From contig NZ_JAZDUE010000014.1 in assembly GCF_036350515.1 (NCBI RefSeq), positions 1 to 64,000 of the forward strand: a DNA stretch of 64,000 nucleotides. Direction: 5' to 3'. Every line of letters starts with the position of its first letter. The stretch's first letter is position 1. The translations under genes and the position numbers were made by a program. Positions 28,437-36,280 of the stretch are shown here, in pieces. Source of the DNA: Gordonia prachuapensis. Its GTDB lineage: Bacteria > Actinomycetota > Actinomycetes > Mycobacteriales > Mycobacteriaceae. The notes below the pieces were generated by a model that did not search any database, was not told the DNA's origin, and saw only the letters and a program-made list of their open reading frames with translations.

Positions 28437-30103
28437 TACTCAACACCCACCTGCATCAGTTGGTCGGCCTGGCCGGTCCGGTAGATCGCGAGTTCCACCC
28501 CGGCGTAGCTGCGCCGCATCTGCTCGGTCAGCGCGTCCAGCGCCGAGTCGTCGACGCCGGCACCGGCCATCACGGTGACCATCTCGCCGCCGGTGGCGAG
28601 CATCAGGTCGACCAGTGCCGTGGCGGCGCCCGTCTGATCGGGGGCGATCACCAGGACGTCGGAGCCGATCATGCCCAAGACGTCGCCCACCTCACTGGTC
28701 CCGGCCAAGGTCATGATGCGGCTGTCGGCCCGCACCAGCGAACCCCATCGGGTACCCGCAGCCGCCTCGGCCATGGCATAGGTGTCGGGATCGGGCGCCT
28801 CGGTGGGGTCGTGGACGGCGAGCGCCGACAGGCACTGCACCATCGACGACGTCGGCAGGAAGACGACCGAGCGCTGTGCGGAACGGGTGGCGGCAGTCAC
28901 GGACACCAGGTCCTGGGAGCTGAGCTTGCCGTTGGCCATGACGACGACGTGTGCGCTGTCGGCGGCCCGGATGGCGGCGGTGAGCGCATCCGGGGTGAGT
29001 CCGTCGTCGGCCCGCACCACCGCCGCACCCGCCTCGGTGAACAACTCGTCGGCGCCCTCACCGGTCACCGCCGCGATGACGGCGCGCTTGTGCCGCGGCG
29101 GGGGCTCGGCGGAGTCGGCCTGCGCCCGCAGCGCATCGAGCGCGAAGCAACTGATCCGGACCTCCGAGATCGGGCCGCGGACCACGCCCGCCTCGACGGC
29201 CTTCCCGGGATCGCTGGTGTGCACGTGGACGGAGAACCGCTCGCCACCGGACGAGCTGTCACCCACGATCACCACCGAGTCACCGATGTCGTTCAGGGTT
29301 TTGCGCAGCGAACCGACCTTCTCGCCCGCGGCACCGTCGAGGACATACATGACCTCGAAATCCATGTCGCTGCCGCCGCTGCACGTGTCGTTGTCCTGAT
29401 GGCCGGGCTCGCCGCCGCCGATGAGAATCCCGCGATACCGACGGCGCCGCTGCGCGACACCGGTCAACACCGCGACCATCGCGTCCGCCAGCGCGAGGAA
29501 GCCGCGGCCGCCGGCGTCGACGACACCGGCTTCCGCGAGCTCCGGCAACTGCTCGGGTGTCCGTTCCAGGGCGTCGGCACAGTCATCGGCGACGGCCCGG
29601 GCGAGGTCACCGGCAGATTCGGACACATGGGCGCCCGCGGTTACGGCGGCGGTACGGATGAGGGTCAGGACGGTCCCCTCACGCGGATCGCTCACCGCGC
29701 GGACCGCGGCGAGCGATCCGAGTCGGAGACCGGCCGACCACAGGTGATTGAAGGTGAGCTGCGCTTCGTCCGACATCAGCTCTGCCGCGTCGGCCAGGCC
29801 CATCAGCACCTGCGACAGGATGATGCCGGAGTTGCCGCGCGCCTGGGCGACCGCCGCATCCGCCATCGCACGGGCGACCGCAGCCGTCGAGGCATCCGCC
29901 GGGAGGGAACCGAGAGCGTCGGCCGCCGCCTGCATGGTGAACAGCATGTTGCTGCCGGTGTCGGAATCGGGAATCGGGAAGACGTTCAGGTCGTTGATCT
30001 CGCCGCGCAACGTCTCGAGTCCGTCGACTGCGGTGTGCGCCCAATCCCGCAGGAGATCCGGGTTCATCGTGCGGATGAGACCACCGTCGAACACCGACTC
30101 CAT
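28436..30103 (-). CDS. DAK2-domain protein, FakA-like
   Basis: A 555-residue cytoplasmic protein. The N-terminal DhaL/DAK2 domain contains INDLNVFPIPDSDTGSNM, whose aspartates bind Mg-ATP, and GARGNSG-type RGNSGIILSQ. A central domain and a C-terminal DegV-like or DAK1-like region follow (VVMANGKLSSQD). The arrangement is that of FakA, the kinase that phosphorylates fatty acids held by FakB/DegV proteins. A DegV gene lies at 14416-15264. Coupling with recG is by overlapping stop and start. Fatty acid kinase activity is an inference; actinobacterial homologues are not well studied. Confidence 0.82.
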   Translation of the reverse strand: MESVFDGGLIRTMNPDLLRDWAHTAVDGLETLRGEINDLNVFPIPDSDTGSNMLFTMQAAADALGSLPADASTAAVARAMADAAVAQARGNSGIILSQVLMGLADAAELMSDEAQLTFNHLWSAGLRLGSLAAVRAVSDPREGTVLTLIRTAAVTAGAHVSESAGDLARAVADDCADALERTPEQLPELAEAGVVDAGGRGFLALADAMVAVLTGVAQRRRRYRGILIGGGEPGHQDNDTCSGGSDMDFEVMYVLDGAAGEKVGSLRKTLNDIGDSVVIVGDSSSGGERFSVHVHTSDPGKAVEAGVVRGPISEVRISCFALDALRAQADSAEPPPRHKRAVIAAVTGEGADELFTEAGAAVVRADDGLTPDALTAAIRAADSAHVVVMANGKLSSQDLVSVTAATRSAQRSVVFLPTSSMVQCLSALAVHDPTEAPDPDTYAMAEAAAGTRWGSLVRADSRIMTLAGTSEVGDVLGMIGSDVLVIAPDQTGAATALVDLMLATGGEMVTVMAGAGVDDSALDALTEQMRRSYAGVELAIYRTGQADQLMQVGVE

Positions 30104-30349
30104 GAAACCCCTTACCGTTGGCAGTGGTGACTGGCAGGGGCGACGGCCACTCGCCCGCTGTGCTCGAGGTTACTCGGGGGCGACGACAGCCACGGGGTCA
30201 CCACCGACGGCCCGGATTTGGCCGGGTCGCCACCGGGCGGCTATTCTTGCAGGGTTGCCTTGCGACTGTACCCGTCGGCGTCCGCCGTCGAACGCGGAAC
30301 TCGCAGGCAGAACAACGACCACTTTTCATCAACACAAGGGAGTTCGACG

Positions 30350-30541
30350 ATGGCTGCCGTCTGCGACATCTGCGGCAAGGGACCGGGCTTCGGCAAGTCG
30401 GTTTCGCACTCGCACCGGCGCACGAACCGCCGGTGGAACCCGAACATTCAGTCGGTGCGCGTCGAGGTCGCGCCGGGGAACCGCAAGCGCAAGAACGTGT
30501 GCACCTCCTGCCTGAAGGCCGGCAAGACCGCTCGCGTCTGA
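30350..30541 (+). CDS. rpmB: 50S ribosomal protein L28, zinc-binding (C+) form
   Basis: A 63-residue ribosomal protein with CDICGKGPGFG at the N-terminus and CTSCLKAGK near the C-terminus, so the four cysteines of the zinc-binding form are present. Histidines and arginines in SHSHRRTNRRW contact rRNA. I chose ATG 30350; longer frames upstream are not conserved. The preceding 245 bp, between this gene and the divergent DAK2 gene, should hold both promoters. AAGGGAG about 10 bp before the ATG serves as ribosome binding site. A strong hairpin follows. Confidence 0.95.
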   Translation: MAAVCDICGKGPGFGKSVSHSHRRTNRRWNPNIQSVRVEVAPGNRKRKNVCTSCLKAGKTARV

Positions 30542-30588
30542 TGCGGTGCGGTGATCAGCCGCACCCCGTCGAACCCGACACCACACCG

Positions 30589-30640
30589 AACCCGACTCCC
30601 CCGAGCGAACAACCGCTCGGCCCTGGGAGTCGGGTCTTTG
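30589..30640 (+). terminator. Intrinsic terminator after rpmB
   Basis: ACCCGACTCCC pairs with GGGAGTCGGGT, and inside it CCGAGCG pairs with CGCTCGG, giving an extended stem followed by CTTTG. It starts about 48 bp after the rpmB stop and lies just before the enoyl-CoA hydratase start. Confidence 0.82.
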
Positions 30641-30664
30641 TGCGTTGCGGCTAGTGTGCAGAGC

Positions 30665-31477
30665 ATGACCGCCGATCCTGTCACCGCCCCCGCCGAACTC
30701 GTCACCCAGGACGACGCCGTGCTGACGATCAACGTCTCCACAGCCGGCCCCGGAAATCCGCTGTCCGACCCGGCCATGCTCGCCGGCGCTGCCGCGCTAC
30801 GGGAGGTCGCCCGCGGTGAGCGGGAGGTCGGTGCGATCCTCCTGCGGGGACCCGGCGCCAACTTCTGTGCAGGTGGCAACGTCCGCGATTTCGCGGCCGC
30901 GGAGCACCGACCGACCTTCCTCCGCGAGATCGCCGACTGCTTCCATGCGTTCATCAATGCCCTCCATGAGGCCGACCGGCCGGTCGTCGCCGCGGTCAAG
31001 GGGTGGGCTGCGGGCGCCGGGATGAGCATCGTCACTCACGCCGACGTCGCGATCGGCGGGTCCGCCACCAAGATGCGGCCCGCCTACCGCGGGATCGGGT
31101 TGTCGCCCGACGGCGGTATGACGTGGACGCTCCCTCGCCTCGTCGGTGCCGCGCGTGCGCGCCACATCATCCTGACCGACCCCGTCATCGACGCCAAGAA
31201 GGCGCTCGCGTGGGGCCTGTTGTCCGATGTGGTGGACGATGGCGATGTCGAATCCGCGGCCCGGTCGGCAGCGGAGAAGATCGCCGCAGGACCGTGGCGC
31301 GCCGACAGCGCCGCGCGTGAGCTGTTGACCCGATCCGCGACATCCACCCTGGGCGACCAGCTCGCCGTCGAGGCCCAGTCCATCTCGGCGCTGTCGGCCT
31401 CTGCGGAGGGCATCGAGGGCGTCGACGCGTTCGTCGCCAAACGCAAGCCTGATTTCGCAACTGCCCGGAAGGCGTGA
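30665..31477 (+). CDS. Enoyl-CoA hydratase/isomerase family protein
   Basis: A 270-residue crotonase-fold protein. The oxyanion-hole segments are GPGANFCAGGNVRDF near residue 65 and VKGWAAGAGMSIVTHAD near residue 115. The second glutamate of classical hydratases is not evident at the usual position (MRPAYRGIGLSPDGGM), so it may be an isomerase or another crotonase. It starts at ATG 30665 immediately after the rpmB terminator. The substrate is unknown, and no other fatty acid genes flank it. Confidence 0.82.
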   Translation: MTADPVTAPAELVTQDDAVLTINVSTAGPGNPLSDPAMLAGAAALREVARGEREVGAILLRGPGANFCAGGNVRDFAAAEHRPTFLREIADCFHAFINALHEADRPVVAAVKGWAAGAGMSIVTHADVAIGGSATKMRPAYRGIGLSPDGGMTWTLPRLVGAARARHIILTDPVIDAKKALAWGLLSDVVDDGDVESAARSAAEKIAAGPWRADSAARELLTRSATSTLGDQLAVEAQSISALSASAEGIEGVDAFVAKRKPDFATARKA

Positions 31478-31494
31478 GCGACCGAAACGCCCTC

Positions 31495-31612
31495 CCGGTC
31501 CCTGAGGAGCCCGCGAACGGAGTGAGCGTGCGTCACGAAGGGCCGCCCCTTCGTGAAGCTCGCTCCTCAGGGAGCAGGAGACGCTCGCAAGCTCGCTCCT
31601 CAGGGAGCGGAG
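31495..31612. repeat. Palindromic repeat cluster between convergent genes
   Basis: GCTCGCTCCTCAGGGAGC occurs twice in direct orientation, at 31558-31575 and 31591-31608, with an inverted partial copy CCCTGAGGAGC at 31501-31511. Between them TCACGAAGG and CCTTCGTGA form a 9-bp stem with a 6-base loop. The stretch separates the enoyl-CoA hydratase from ung, which converge. It belongs to the same general class as the array at 126-660 but is a different subtype. Confidence 0.7.
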
Positions 31613-31625
31613 GTCGGGAAAAGGC

Positions 31626-32339
31626 TCAGGAGGGTAGCCGCCAGTCCACCGGGTCTGCGCCCAGATCCTCGAGGGCGTCGTTGGCCCGGCTGAAGGGCCG
31701 CGATCCGAAGAAGCCGCGGCTCGCGGACAGCGGTGACGGATGGGCCGACTCGATCACCGGCACGTCGGGCAACCACTGCTTGAGGCCGGCCGCGTCACGT
31801 CCCCACAGGATCGCCACGAGCGGTTCGGCGTTGCGGGCGACCAGTGCCTTGATCGCGCACTCGGTGACCTGTTCCCAGCCTTTGCCGCGGTGCGACGCCG
31901 GCGCCCCGGGTGAGACCGTGAGCACTCTGTTCAGCAGCAGGACACCGGATCTCGCCCACGGAGTGAGGTCGCCGTTGGCCGGCATCGGGTACCCGAGGTC
32001 ATCGCAGTACTCGCGATAGATGTTGGCCAGCGATCGCGGAATCGGCGAAACCTCCGGCGCCACCGAGAAACTCAGGCCCACGGCGTGACCGGGCGTCGGG
32101 TACGGATCCTGGCCCACGATGAGCACCCGGACCTCGTCGAACGGGTTGGTGAATGCGCGCAGCACGTTCTGACCGGCCGGCAGGTAGCCCCGTCCGGCCG
32201 TGTTCTCCTCACGCAGAAACCGGCCCATCGTGGTGATGCCCGGTGCGACCGGCTCGAGCGCCTCGGCCCACCCCGGGTCGATCAACTCGGCGAGTGGCTT
32301 GGGTGCCGGGGGTACCGAATCCGACATCGGTTCGGTCAT
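31626..32339 (-). CDS. ung: Uracil-DNA glycosylase, family 1
   Basis: A 237-residue repair enzyme that removes uracil from DNA. The catalytic water-activating motif GQDPYPTPGHAVGLSF is near residue 75 and the minor-groove loop HPSPLSASRGFFGSRPF near residue 200. ATG 32339 overlaps the stop of the gamma-carbonic anhydrase gene (ATGA), so the longer frame to 32747 is an artefact. The same ung-thiL neighbourhood occurs in mycobacteria, with the carbonic anhydrase gene added here. Confidence 0.96.
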   Translation of the reverse strand: MTEPMSDSVPPAPKPLAELIDPGWAEALEPVAPGITTMGRFLREENTAGRGYLPAGQNVLRAFTNPFDEVRVLIVGQDPYPTPGHAVGLSFSVAPEVSPIPRSLANIYREYCDDLGYPMPANGDLTPWARSGVLLLNRVLTVSPGAPASHRGKGWEQVTECAIKALVARNAEPLVAILWGRDAAGLKQWLPDVPVIESAHPSPLSASRGFFGSRPFSRANDALEDLGADPVDWRLPS

Positions 32340-32857
32340 CCGATCCTCCGCAACGACTCGCGGAAGTACTTCGCGTTCTGGTGATACACCTCGACATTGA
32401 GGTCGATGTGCCCTTCCGGCACCTGGTAGCCCTCGCGGACCTTGGCCGGCACCCCGAGCGCCATCGTCCGTTCCGGCACGTCGAACTTGAACGGCACCAC
32501 CGCACCGGCACCGACGATGGCACCACGGCCGATCGTCGACCCGTTGAGCACCACCGATCCGGAGGCGATGAGGCAGTGGTCGCCGATCGTCGCCCCCTCG
32601 ATGTGAGCGTTGTGTCCGACCACGCACTCCTCTCCGATGACCGTCGCGTCCATCGGTGTGCAGTGGATGATGGTGCCGTCCTGGATGTTGGTCCGGCGTC
32701 CGACGGTGATGGTCCCGGCATCGCCCCGCAACACCGCGGTCGGCCACACCGACACCCCTTCGGCCAGGACCACATCGCCGATCACGACGGCGTCCGGATG
32801 GATGTAGACATCGTCGGCGATGGTCGGTTCACGGTCACCGAGTGCGTAGATTGCCAT
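32336..32857 (-). CDS. Gamma-carbonic-anhydrase-like hexapeptide-repeat protein
   Basis: A 173-residue left-handed beta-helix protein made of hexapeptide repeats (IADDVYIHPDAVVIGDVVL, TIGRGAIVGAGAVV). The three zinc histidines are in the expected places: TIIHCTPM and GHNAHIEG. Such YrdA/PaaY-type proteins are trimers; some hydrate CO2 while others have uncertain roles. It is upstream of and coupled to ung, which has no clear functional link. A 171-bp stretch with no recognisable feature separates it from thiL. Confidence 0.88.
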   Translation of the reverse strand: MAIYALGDREPTIADDVYIHPDAVVIGDVVLAEGVSVWPTAVLRGDAGTITVGRRTNIQDGTIIHCTPMDATVIGEECVVGHNAHIEGATIGDHCLIASGSVVLNGSTIGRGAIVGAGAVVPFKFDVPERTMALGVPAKVREGYQVPEGHIDLNVEVYHQNAKYFRESLRRIG

Positions 32858-33028
32858 GCACCGAATCTAGACACCCCGCTCGAACCGACGATGACGGGCA
32901 TGCTGGCGATCCGTCCACGGACGTCACCGGAGACGGGTGCGAACTGGATAATCCGGCCGACTGCGCTCCACGGTGATCCAGACGGACACATTCGAGCCAT
33001 CGCGTGGGAGCGATCCTCGTGCAACGTG

Positions 33029-34045
33029 TCAGGAGTCGAACGACTGCCAGCCCTGTACCTCGACGGGCCGACCGTCCACCAGCACACCGTTCCCCTCGCA
33101 GACCTCGCCGATCCGTGTCCAGCCCGTCGGGACCGCGCCGTCGGGAAAAGCAGCCAGCAACTCGTGGTCCTCGCCGCCCGCGACCGCCCACTCCCGGTCA
33201 TCGGCCCCGAGTCGGTCGGCGGCCGCACGCATGTCCGGCCCGGCGGGGATGAGGTCGCTGGCGACCGCCAACTGCACGCCCGACGCAGCCGCCATCGTGA
33301 TCAGTTCCTCGACGAGTCCGTCGGAGATGTCGGTCATCGCGTGGGCGCCAGCTCGGGCCGCGGCTGCACCCTGTGTGAGGTCGGGGTCGGGCAGACGATG
33401 TGCCCGGACCAGGTCGGGATACTCGGTGAGGAGATCGTCTGCGCCCCGAGCCTCAGCATCGAGGAGGAGCGCGAGCCCGGCGGCGCTGGCACCCAACGCA
33501 CCACCCGTGACCGCGAGCACGTCACCCGGCCGGGCCCCGCCCACGACGATCGGCTCCGCCCCGTCGAGCGCGCCGATCGTCGTCACCGTCAACACCACCT
33601 GCTCGGCGGCCACCAGGTCGCCGCCGAGCACGCGTCCGCCGAGCCGGTGAGTGGCCTCGACGATCCCGGCATTGAGGTCGAGCACCGTCCCGACGGTCGT
33701 GGACGGCGGGCAGCCGATCGACACGACCGTGCCGGTCACCCGTCCGCCCATCGCGGCGATGTCGGCCGCACTCTGCACCACGGCCCGCGCGCCGACCGTG
33801 CGTGCGTCTGACCAGTCGAATCGGAAGTGACGATCCTGCACCGCGGTGTCGGTACTGATGACCGTGGGACCTGCGGTGTCGATCACTGCGGCGTCGTCGC
33901 CGGAGCCGATCACGATGTCGGGCGGACTGCCGGCCGAGTCGAGAGCGACGGCGGCCCTGGTCAGTTCGGCGATGAGGCGGCGCTCCCCGACCTCGCCGAC
34001 CGAACGCGACCGGTCAACCGATTCCCCGGTGTCTCCGACGGACAC
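33029..34045 (-). CDS. thiL: Thiamine-phosphate kinase
   Basis: This enzyme makes thiamine diphosphate from thiamine phosphate and ATP. The 338-residue PurM-like protein has IGSGDDAAVID near residue 50, STDTAVQDRHF, the metal-binding SAADIAAMGG and MTDISDGL near residue 215. I place the start at GTG 34045 with GAGGAG 5-6 bp upstream; the frame to 34240 is not conserved beyond this. It is divergent from the small RAM-domain gene, with a 98-bp shared promoter region. Confidence 0.93.
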   Translation of the reverse strand: MSVGDTGESVDRSRSVGEVGERRLIAELTRAAVALDSAGSPPDIVIGSGDDAAVIDTAGPTVISTDTAVQDRHFRFDWSDARTVGARAVVQSAADIAAMGGRVTGTVVSIGCPPSTTVGTVLDLNAGIVEATHRLGGRVLGGDLVAAEQVVLTVTTIGALDGAEPIVVGGARPGDVLAVTGGALGASAAGLALLLDAEARGADDLLTEYPDLVRAHRLPDPDLTQGAAAARAGAHAMTDISDGLVEELITMAAASGVQLAVASDLIPAGPDMRAAADRLGADDREWAVAGGEDHELLAAFPDGAVPTGWTRIGEVCEGNGVLVDGRPVEVQGWQSFDS

Positions 34046-34143
34046 GACATCTCCTCGATCCTGTTCCAGTCGCGCATGGATGGGGTTGTCAGCGACAATA
34101 CTGAAACCGGGTCGACAGCCGGACCCCGGGCGCAGACGAGAGG

Positions 34144-34392
34144 ATGGGCGTGGTTCAGGCATACATTCTGATCCAGACCGAGGTCGGACGGGCCGCGCTG
34201 GCAGCGGCGACGATCGCGGAGATCTCCGGTGTCGCCACATCCGAAGAGGTCAGCGGGCCCTACGACGTCATCGTCCGCGTCGATGCCGCCGACGCGACAC
34301 ACCTCACCGAGAACGTCGTCCCGCAGATCCAGAAGGTGGACGGGATCACCCGTACCCTGACCTGCCCCGTGGTACAGAGCCCCCAGCACTGA
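34144..34392 (+). CDS. Stand-alone Lrp/AsnC ligand-binding (RAM) domain protein
   Basis: An 82-residue protein that is only the effector-binding half of Lrp/AsnC regulators: VQAYILIQTEVGRAALAAA, GVATSEEVSGPYDVIV and the closing ITRTLTCPVV. The DNA-binding helix-turn-helix is absent, and there is no room for it upstream. Such single RAM proteins form rings that bind amino acids and may sense them for an unknown partner. The MITE-like element lies immediately downstream, between this gene and the DUF3515 gene. Confidence 0.88.
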   Translation: MGVVQAYILIQTEVGRAALAAATIAEISGVATSEEVSGPYDVIVRVDAADATHLTENVVPQIQKVDGITRTLTCPVVQSPQH

Positions 34393-34409
34393 CAAATCCC
34401 GGAGGATTA

Positions 34410-34569
34410 GGGCGTGTCTCCCAATTCCTCTGCGAGGTATTGGCGGAGTCGTTGGTTCTCTGGCAAGGCGGAGGAGGGAGCGATAGCGGCAGCTATCGTG
34501 ACCGACGACAACGCCGCCAGAGGGCCAACGAGCCGCCTAGACCCGCAAAGGGAATTGGGAGAGATGCCC
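34410..34569. mobile_element. 160-bp MITE-like element with imperfect inverted repeats and TA flanks
   Basis: The first bases GGGCGTGTCTCCCAATTCC and the last bases GGAATTGGGAGAGATGCCC are inverted repeats with two mismatches over 19 bp. The sequence is bordered by TA on both sides (34408-34409 and 34570-34571), as expected for a TA target duplication. Further inside, GGCGG..TCGTTGG..CTCTGGC is again complemented by GCCAGAGGGCCAACGAGCCGCC, and the centre is GATAGCGGCAGCTATC, a perfect 6-bp stem with 4-base loop. The whole element can fold into one long hairpin. No transposase is encoded. Confidence 0.8.
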
Positions 34570-34582
34570 TACGCTGTTCGTC

Positions 34583-35116
34583 GTGACCGAGGACGACCAG
34601 CAATCTCGCTACGGCACCGGTCCGCGACTGAGCCCGGCGCTGATCGCGACTCTCGTGGCGATACCGGTGATGGTGATCGTCGGGTTCATCACCTTCGCCG
34701 CGTTGCGACCCGAACCGACCACGCCCATCGAGTCGTACGTGTCCGGTGAGGCGGCTCCGGCCGAGTGTGCCAAGCTCATCGACGCCGTGCCCCAGACCTT
34801 CGACGGGTTCGGCGACAAGCAGGTCGCGGGCACCACGGTGACGTGGCCGTCGGAGTCCGACGGCGATCCGGTGACACTGCGTTGCGGCATCTCCCGCCCC
34901 GACGAGCTGTCACCGACGAGCAACCTGCAGGTGATCCATCCCGTGCAGTGGTTCATCACCGACACCGTCGAGGGCTCAGGTCAGGCCTATGTGTGTGTCG
35001 ACCATCGCCCGTACGTGGCGATGTGGATTCCCGAGAACGCCGGCAACGGGCCGATCACCGACGTCTCCGCCGTGATCGACGAGACCCTGCCGCGCGGCCC
35101 GCTCGACTTCGGATGA
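34583..35116 (+). CDS. DUF3515 membrane-anchored protein
   Basis: A 177-residue protein with one N-terminal membrane helix at about residues 17-40 (LSPALIATLVAIPVMVIVGF) and a small extracytoplasmic domain with cysteines in PAECAKL, LRCGIS and YVCVDHR. The DUF3515 family is specific to actinobacteria and has no known function; mycobacteria keep it next to thiL and gpsA (Rv2980 as I recall). The start is GTG 34583, 13 bp beyond the MITE-like element, so the insertion has replaced its upstream region. It converges with gpsA after only 24 bp. Confidence 0.85.
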   Translation: MTEDDQQSRYGTGPRLSPALIATLVAIPVMVIVGFITFAALRPEPTTPIESYVSGEAAPAECAKLIDAVPQTFDGFGDKQVAGTTVTWPSESDGDPVTLRCGISRPDELSPTSNLQVIHPVQWFITDTVEGSGQAYVCVDHRPYVAMWIPENAGNGPITDVSAVIDETLPRGPLDFG

Positions 35117-35140
35117 GAAAACGTTCGCAGGGCGGGAAGG

Positions 35141-36145
35141 TCAGTCGTAGATCTCCGGCTTGGCACGACGGCCCAGGAGTGAACTCACCGCATCCGCCAC
35201 GGTCAGGCCGGAGTGGCACACCTGATGCACGGCGTCGGTCAGCGGCATCTCGACGTCGTACTTGTCGGCGAGTGCACGAACCGACGTGCAGGACTTGACC
35301 CCCTCGGCGACCTGACCGTGGGTGGCGTCCTGCGCCTCCTGCATCGTCGCGCCCTCGCCGAGGTGTGCGCCGAACGTCCGGTTGCGGGACAGCGGCGACG
35401 AGCATGTGGCGACCAGATCGCCGACCCCGGCCAACCCGGCCATCGTCTCGATCTGGGCACCGACCGCGACACCGAGCCGGATCGTCTCCGCGAGTCCACG
35501 GGTGATGATGGTCGCCAGGGTGTTCTGGCCGAACCCCACACCGCTGGCGATCCCGCACGCGAGGGCGATGACGTTCTTGACGGCACCGCCGATCTCGCAT
35601 CCGATCACATCGGTGTTGGTGTACGGCCGGAAGTAGCGGGTCTTGAATGCGTCCTGTAGATCGCGCGCGCGGTCCTCGTCCGCGCAGGCGATGACCGTCG
35701 CCGCCGGCTGCCCCTCCGCGATCTCCCGCGCGAGATTGGGGCCCGACAGCGCCGCGATCCGCTCTCGGGGCGCCCCGGACACCTCGGAGATGACCTCGGT
35801 CATCCGCAGCAGCGTGCTGGTCTCCACCCCTTTGGCGAGAGACACGAAGGTCGTGTCGGTGCCCACGTAGGGCATCCAGTCGGTGAGATTCGCGCGCAAC
35901 GACTGCGACGGCACGGCACACACCACCACATCGGCCCCCGACATCGCCTCGCCGACCGAACTCGTCGCCGAGAGTCCGTCCGGAAGGGTGATACCCGGCA
36001 GGTAGTCGGCATTGGTGTGGTCGCGGGTGATGCGCTCCGCCAACTCGGGTCGTCGAGCCCACAGGGTGGTATCCGTACCCGCGTCCACGAGGACCTTCGC
36101 CATCGCGGTTCCCCACGATCCCGCACCCATCACCACCGCACGCAC
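35141..36145 (-). CDS. gpsA: Glycerol-3-phosphate dehydrogenase [NAD(P)+]
   Basis: This enzyme makes sn-glycerol-3-phosphate for phospholipid synthesis. The 334-residue protein opens MRAVVMGAGSWGTAMAKVL with the GxGxxG dinucleotide fold. It also carries the catalytic region EIGGAVKNVIALACGIASG near residue 190, and SRNRTFG. GTG 36145 is chosen because AAGGAG lies 6 bp upstream. In mycobacteria ddlA separates the DUF3515 gene from gpsA; that gene is absent here. Confidence 0.95.
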   Translation of the reverse strand: MRAVVMGAGSWGTAMAKVLVDAGTDTTLWARRPELAERITRDHTNADYLPGITLPDGLSATSSVGEAMSGADVVVCAVPSQSLRANLTDWMPYVGTDTTFVSLAKGVETSTLLRMTEVISEVSGAPRERIAALSGPNLAREIAEGQPAATVIACADEDRARDLQDAFKTRYFRPYTNTDVIGCEIGGAVKNVIALACGIASGVGFGQNTLATIITRGLAETIRLGVAVGAQIETMAGLAGVGDLVATCSSPLSRNRTFGAHLGEGATMQEAQDATHGQVAEGVKSCTSVRALADKYDVEMPLTDAVHQVCHSGLTVADAVSSLLGRRAKPEIYD

Positions 36146-36280
36146 GAGCAACTCCTTCGCCGACCGACCTCGCACCTCACCCTAATGCGTGGTCTCACGG
36201 TGCAAGAAAGAACAGCCGTGCAAGGGCCGATCGGCGGGTGTGGGTGACCGCGTCCGGTGCGGATCGGCATCATGGTCATC

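Noticed and set aside
32858..33028. Possible small gene between the gamma-carbonic anhydrase gene and thiL
   Set aside because: Only shadow frames occur, without ribosome binding sites or conserved sequence; I see nothing in this 171-bp gap.
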